A DNA stretch of 10,182 nt from an uncultured Bdellovibrio sp. (lineage in GTDB: Bacteria > Bdellovibrionota > Bdellovibrionia > Bdellovibrionales > Bdellovibrionaceae): assembly GCF_946478835.1 (NCBI RefSeq), contig NZ_CAMLDV010000127.1, positions 1 through 10,182 on the forward strand, written 5' to 3'. How positions within the stretch are numbered: position 1 is the stretch's first letter; the number at the start of each line of letters is the position of its first letter. Positions 7,563 through 10,182 of this stretch are shown in pieces. Below the pieces are notes generated by a model, which ran no database searches, was not told the origin of the DNA, and was given only the letters and a program-made list of their open reading frames with translations. The translations under genes were made by a program, and so were the position numbers.

Positions 7563-9443
7563 ATGTTGCAACGCGTGCAAAAAGTCTCTTTAGAACACCT
7601 CAAACTCCGTCTCGAAGTCCTGCTTCGTTTCTTCTCCCGTCGTCGAGGGTTCTGGCTCCGCTGTATTCTGTGTTGGGCGATTGGATGCCTGGCCCTTTCC
7701 AATGACGAGATCAATGCTTACGACCAAAGATTTCAACTGCGTGGAGACCAGAAAGCCTCCTCGCAAATCGTCCTGATCACCATTCGCCAATCTGACTTCG
7801 CCGCGATTTATGAATCTCGCACTAATTTCTTGGACAACATGTCGGAGGTGACAGATATCACCGACAGCTTTTTCTGGAATAAACAAATCTGGTCTGAACT
7901 TCTTTTGCGCATTCTTAGACAGAACCCTCGCTCGGTGGGTGTCACGTTGTACTTTGGCGACAACGTGGGCACTGTTCGTTTATCCCCTGAAGAACAAAAA
8001 TTATTTTTAGATTCGCGCGTGGTTTGGGCTTCAACGACAAACAGCTTAGAGCGTGTATTAACGCCGGTGTTTTCAAATCGCGATCACACGAATCTTGGGA
8101 ACAATGAAGTTCGTCGCGATGAAGACGGTGTCGTCCGCCGCGTTTTCCCGCAAAGATCTGAAATGCCTCATCTTGTCGAGATGGTCACGCACAAGAAGTT
8201 TCCGACTCAACAAGCGGGACTTCCTATCAATTATCGCGGATCGAGCCGTGTTTTCACACAGTACACTTTAAGCGAAATCATGTACGACGAAGTTCCAAGC
8301 AATGCGTTTGCCGACAAAATTGTTTTGATTGGCGCCGAGACTTCTTCTTCCCCGACTTACATGACTCCGGTGGGAACTTTATCGCGCACGGAAATTTTGG
8401 CACATGCAACCGATACGGTTTTAGGAAACAAGTGGATCAAGAGACTTCCTTTTTGGTGGTACGCCTCAGGATTTTTTGTCTTGATGCTGATTGCGGTTTT
8501 CTTAATCACAACTTATCCGCAATCTGTGGCTTTATTCTTTATCCTGTGGATGGGGACGTTGCTCGCAGCCTTGTCGGCGTGGGTGTTTGATAGTTTTTAT
8601 TTCTGGTCACCGGCCTTTTCGCCGTTTGTGCTTTTGGGAGCTTCGTGGATTATCTTTATCGGCTATCAAGCGACAAAGATTGAAAAGAAAAACTTCCGCC
8701 TGCAACAAGAACAACAATACCTGCAAGAGCTTGAGCAGCTTAAAAACAATTTCGTCAGTCTTATTTCTCATGACTTAAAAACGCCGATTGCCAAGATTCA
8801 GGCGATTGTCGATCGCTTGATGACACAGCATCAGGACTCGGAACTCAACCAAGATCTTCGTTCTTTGCGTCTTTACGGTGACGAACTCAATCGCTACATT
8901 CAGTCCATCTTAAAAGTCCTTCGTGTTGAGTCCCGGGATTTTAAAATTAACACGGACGTGGGCGACATCAACGAAGTGATCGAAGAAGCTCTGCACTCAC
9001 TTCGTCCTTTAGCGCGTGAAAAGAACATCGCGATTCATACTTCTTTAGAACCCATGTTTTCTTTGGAGTTTGATACGACGTTGATCAAAGAGGTCGTGAT
9101 CAACCTCATTGAAAATGCCGTGAAGTACACTCCTGCCGGCGGCCGCATCGAGGTGATCTCGCATGAGTCTGATGATCTAGTACACGTGATCGTGAAAGAC
9201 ACCGGGGAAGGTATTAAGCCTGAAGACATGGAAAAAGTCTGGGGCAAGTTCACTCGTGGAAGTGATCAGGATTTAAGAACTAAAGGAACGGGATTAGGAC
9301 TTTATCTCGTTAAATATTTTATCGAACTGCATGGCGGAAAAGTGAAAATGGAAAGTACCGTAGGACACGGAACCACAGTGTCTTTCACTTTACCGCTGGA
9401 TACTGAATACGATACGGAAACTGAAACTGAGGTGCTTGCATGA
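7563..9443 (+). CDS. CHASE2-domain transmembrane sensor histidine kinase
   Basis: This 626-residue kinase has the standard CHASE2 layout. A first membrane helix (about 29-46) is followed by an extracytoplasmic CHASE2 domain (about 48-290). That domain has the opening YDQRFQLRG (53-61) and, near its end, [13 protein letters not shown] (252-264) with TPVG (268-271). Three closely packed membrane helices follow (about 297-316, 320-341, 349-369), then a Gln/Glu-rich coiled coil (about 370-395). The kinase core carries SHDLKTP with H403, an N-box with N514 and N518, DTGEG (546-550) and GTGLGL (575-580), so it looks active. The ligand is unknown. The ATG has no purine-rich site upstream; in-frame TTG (7566) and GTG (7575) are alternatives, and all keep the first helix. 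Its stop overlaps the next gene by four bases, so the pair forms a two-component system. The C-terminus ends in an acidic [11 protein letters not shown] tail. Confidence 0.9.
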   Translation: MLQRVQKVSLEHLKLRLEVLLRFFSRRRGFWLRCILCWAIGCLALSNDEINAYDQRFQLRGDQKASSQIVLITIRQSDFAAIYESRTNFLDNMSEVTDITDSFFWNKQIWSELLLRILRQNPRSVGVTLYFGDNVGTVRLSPEEQKLFLDSRVVWASTTNSLERVLTPVFSNRDHTNLGNNEVRRDEDGVVRRVFPQRSEMPHLVEMVTHKKFPTQQAGLPINYRGSSRVFTQYTLSEIMYDEVPSNAFADKIVLIGAETSSSPTYMTPVGTLSRTEILAHATDTVLGNKWIKRLPFWWYASGFFVLMLIAVFLITTYPQSVALFFILWMGTLLAALSAWVFDSFYFWSPAFSPFVLLGASWIIFIGYQATKIEKKNFRLQQEQQYLQELEQLKNNFVSLISHDLKTPIAKIQAIVDRLMTQHQDSELNQDLRSLRLYGDELNRYIQSILKVLRVESRDFKINTDVGDINEVIEEALHSLRPLAREKNIAIHTSLEPMFSLEFDTTLIKEVVINLIENAVKYTPAGGRIEVISHESDDLVHVIVKDTGEGIKPEDMEKVWGKFTRGSDQDLRTKGTGLGLYLVKYFIELHGGKVKMESTVGHGTTVSFTLPLDTEYDTETETEVLA

Positions 9444-10182
9444 TGAACAAACTCCACACACTGATTGTAGATGATGAAGCTGAACTGCGCCGTTCAGTGA
9501 TTTCTATTCTGAAATCAACAATGCCTGAAATTGATTTTACAATCGACGAAGCTTCCACAGGAAAAGAAGCTTTAGAGAAAGTAAAACAACAGCAATGGGA
9601 TCTGGTCTTGATGGACGTCAAAATGCCAGAGATGAATGGTCTTGAAGCTTTGACAGCGATCAAGGAACACGACCCGCGTACTTTCGTGGTATTGATGACA
9701 GCGCACTCAAACTTACACGACGCCGTTCTTGCGATCAAAGAAGGCGCTTACGATTACGTCGAAAAACCGGTCAATCCTCAATTGCTGGCTGAAATTGTTC
9801 GTAAAAGCTTGGAAGCGCGTGATTTGGTGTCAAGCCTGGCACTTTCAAATCCGGTTTTTGATGACGACATCGAAAGTGAATTTGTCGGTGGCTCCTCCAA
9901 AATGAAAGAGGTCTTTAATCTGATCTATCGTCTTTGCAAAGTCGATACGACGGTTCTGGTTCGCGGTGAAAACGGAACAGGAAAAGAACTCGTAGCCCGC
10001 GCCATCCATTTTAACTCCCCTCGCAAATCTGGAAGCTTTGTCGCCATCAACTGCGGAGCGATTCCAGAAAACTTAATGGAAAGTGAACTTTTCGGACACG
10101 AAAAAGGGGCGTTCACAGGCGCTGTTGAAAGAAAAATCGGTAAGTTCCAAATGGCGAACAACGGAACCATGATCCTTGACTA
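9440..10182 (+). CDS. NtrC-type sigma-54-dependent response regulator (partial, C-terminus outside window)
   Basis: This is the likely partner of the CHASE2 kinase. The receiver domain (about 5-120) has the acidic pair D11/D12, phosphoacceptor D59 in LMDVKMP, T87 and K109 in VEKP. A linker leads to the sigma-54 AAA+ domain from about residue 148 ([11 protein letters not shown]). Walker A GENGTGKE (176-183) and the sigma-54-contact loop GAFTGA (223-228) are intact. The last full codon is Asp247 of the Walker B run GTMILD; the next codon begins TA and cannot encode the usual Glu, so it is Tyr or a stop. The chosen ATG overlaps the kinase stop (ATGA) and has GAGGTG five bases upstream; a second ATG follows at 9443. 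The DNA-binding domain and the target promoters lie outside the window. Confidence 0.9.
   Translation, partial: MMNKLHTLIVDDEAELRRSVISILKSTMPEIDFTIDEASTGKEALEKVKQQQWDLVLMDVKMPEMNGLEALTAIKEHDPRTFVVLMTAHSNLHDAVLAIKEGAYDYVEKPVNPQLLAEIVRKSLEARDLVSSLALSNPVFDDDIESEFVGGSSKMKEVFNLIYRLCKVDTTVLVRGENGTGKELVARAIHFNSPRKSGSFVAINCGAIPENLMESELFGHEKGAFTGAVERKIGKFQMANNGTMILD

Noticed and set aside
7590..7886. 98-codon minus-strand open frame at the start of the CHASE2 kinase gene
   Set aside because: It is a shadow of the kinase N-terminus; the plus-strand frame continues into clear CHASE2 and kinase motifs.
9385..9738. 117-codon minus-strand open frame across the kinase/regulator junction
   Set aside because: The plus strand here encodes the kinase end and the receiver domain with its D59 motif; the antisense frame is Ser/Ile-rich and shows no domain.

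Overview
The window looks like a chromosomal stretch from a Bdellovibrio-type predatory bacterium (formerly deltaproteobacteria). The reasons are a compact type IVa pilus motor operon in the order pilB, pilT-like, pilC, pilS, pilR, moderate GC content, very tight gene packing and several sensor kinase/NtrC-type regulator genes. The same pil order is known from myxobacteria, but the base composition here is too AT-rich for those. The assignment to Bdellovibrio is inference from content and composition, not from a database match.

Layout. On the minus strand, from position 7490 down to 1, lie two same-direction gene groups. The first is ribF (FAD synthetase/riboflavin kinase) followed by a gene for a degenerate shikimate-dehydrogenase-like Rossmann protein, which overlaps the end of ribF by 23 bases. 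After a 103-base gap comes the pilus operon: pilB (extension ATPase), a pilT-like gene whose catalytic motifs are all eroded, pilC (inner-membrane platform protein), pilS (six-helix membrane histidine kinase) and the first 17 codons of pilR (NtrC-type response regulator), which runs off the left edge. Junctions inside the operon are a 1-base overlap (pilB/pilT-like), 1 base (pilT-like/pilC), 0 bases (pilC/pilS) and 39 bases (pilS/pilR), so co-transcription and translational coupling are likely.

On the plus strand, from 7563, a second sensory operon diverges from ribF. It encodes a CHASE2-domain transmembrane histidine kinase, overlapping by 4 bases a response regulator with a receiver and a sigma-54 AAA+ domain, which is cut off by the right edge.

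How the genes work together: PilB and PilC build the inner-membrane motor that extends type IVa pili, and PilS/PilR is the two-component pair that in other bacteria controls pilin transcription through sigma-54. The CHASE2 kinase and its NtrC-type partner form a separate signalling pair with no visible target.

The most notable observations are: (1) the protein in the PilT slot keeps the PilT length and end regions but has lost Walker A, Asp box, Walker B and His box residues, so it looks like a pseudo-ATPase kept in frame; (2) the shikimate-dehydrogenase-like protein has also lost the expected catalytic residues; (3) the sigma-54 activator has an intact Walker A and GAFTGA loop, but the codon where the Walker B glutamate should be begins with TA, so it cannot be Glu. 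No RNA genes, mobile elements, CRISPR arrays or long gene-free stretches were seen.
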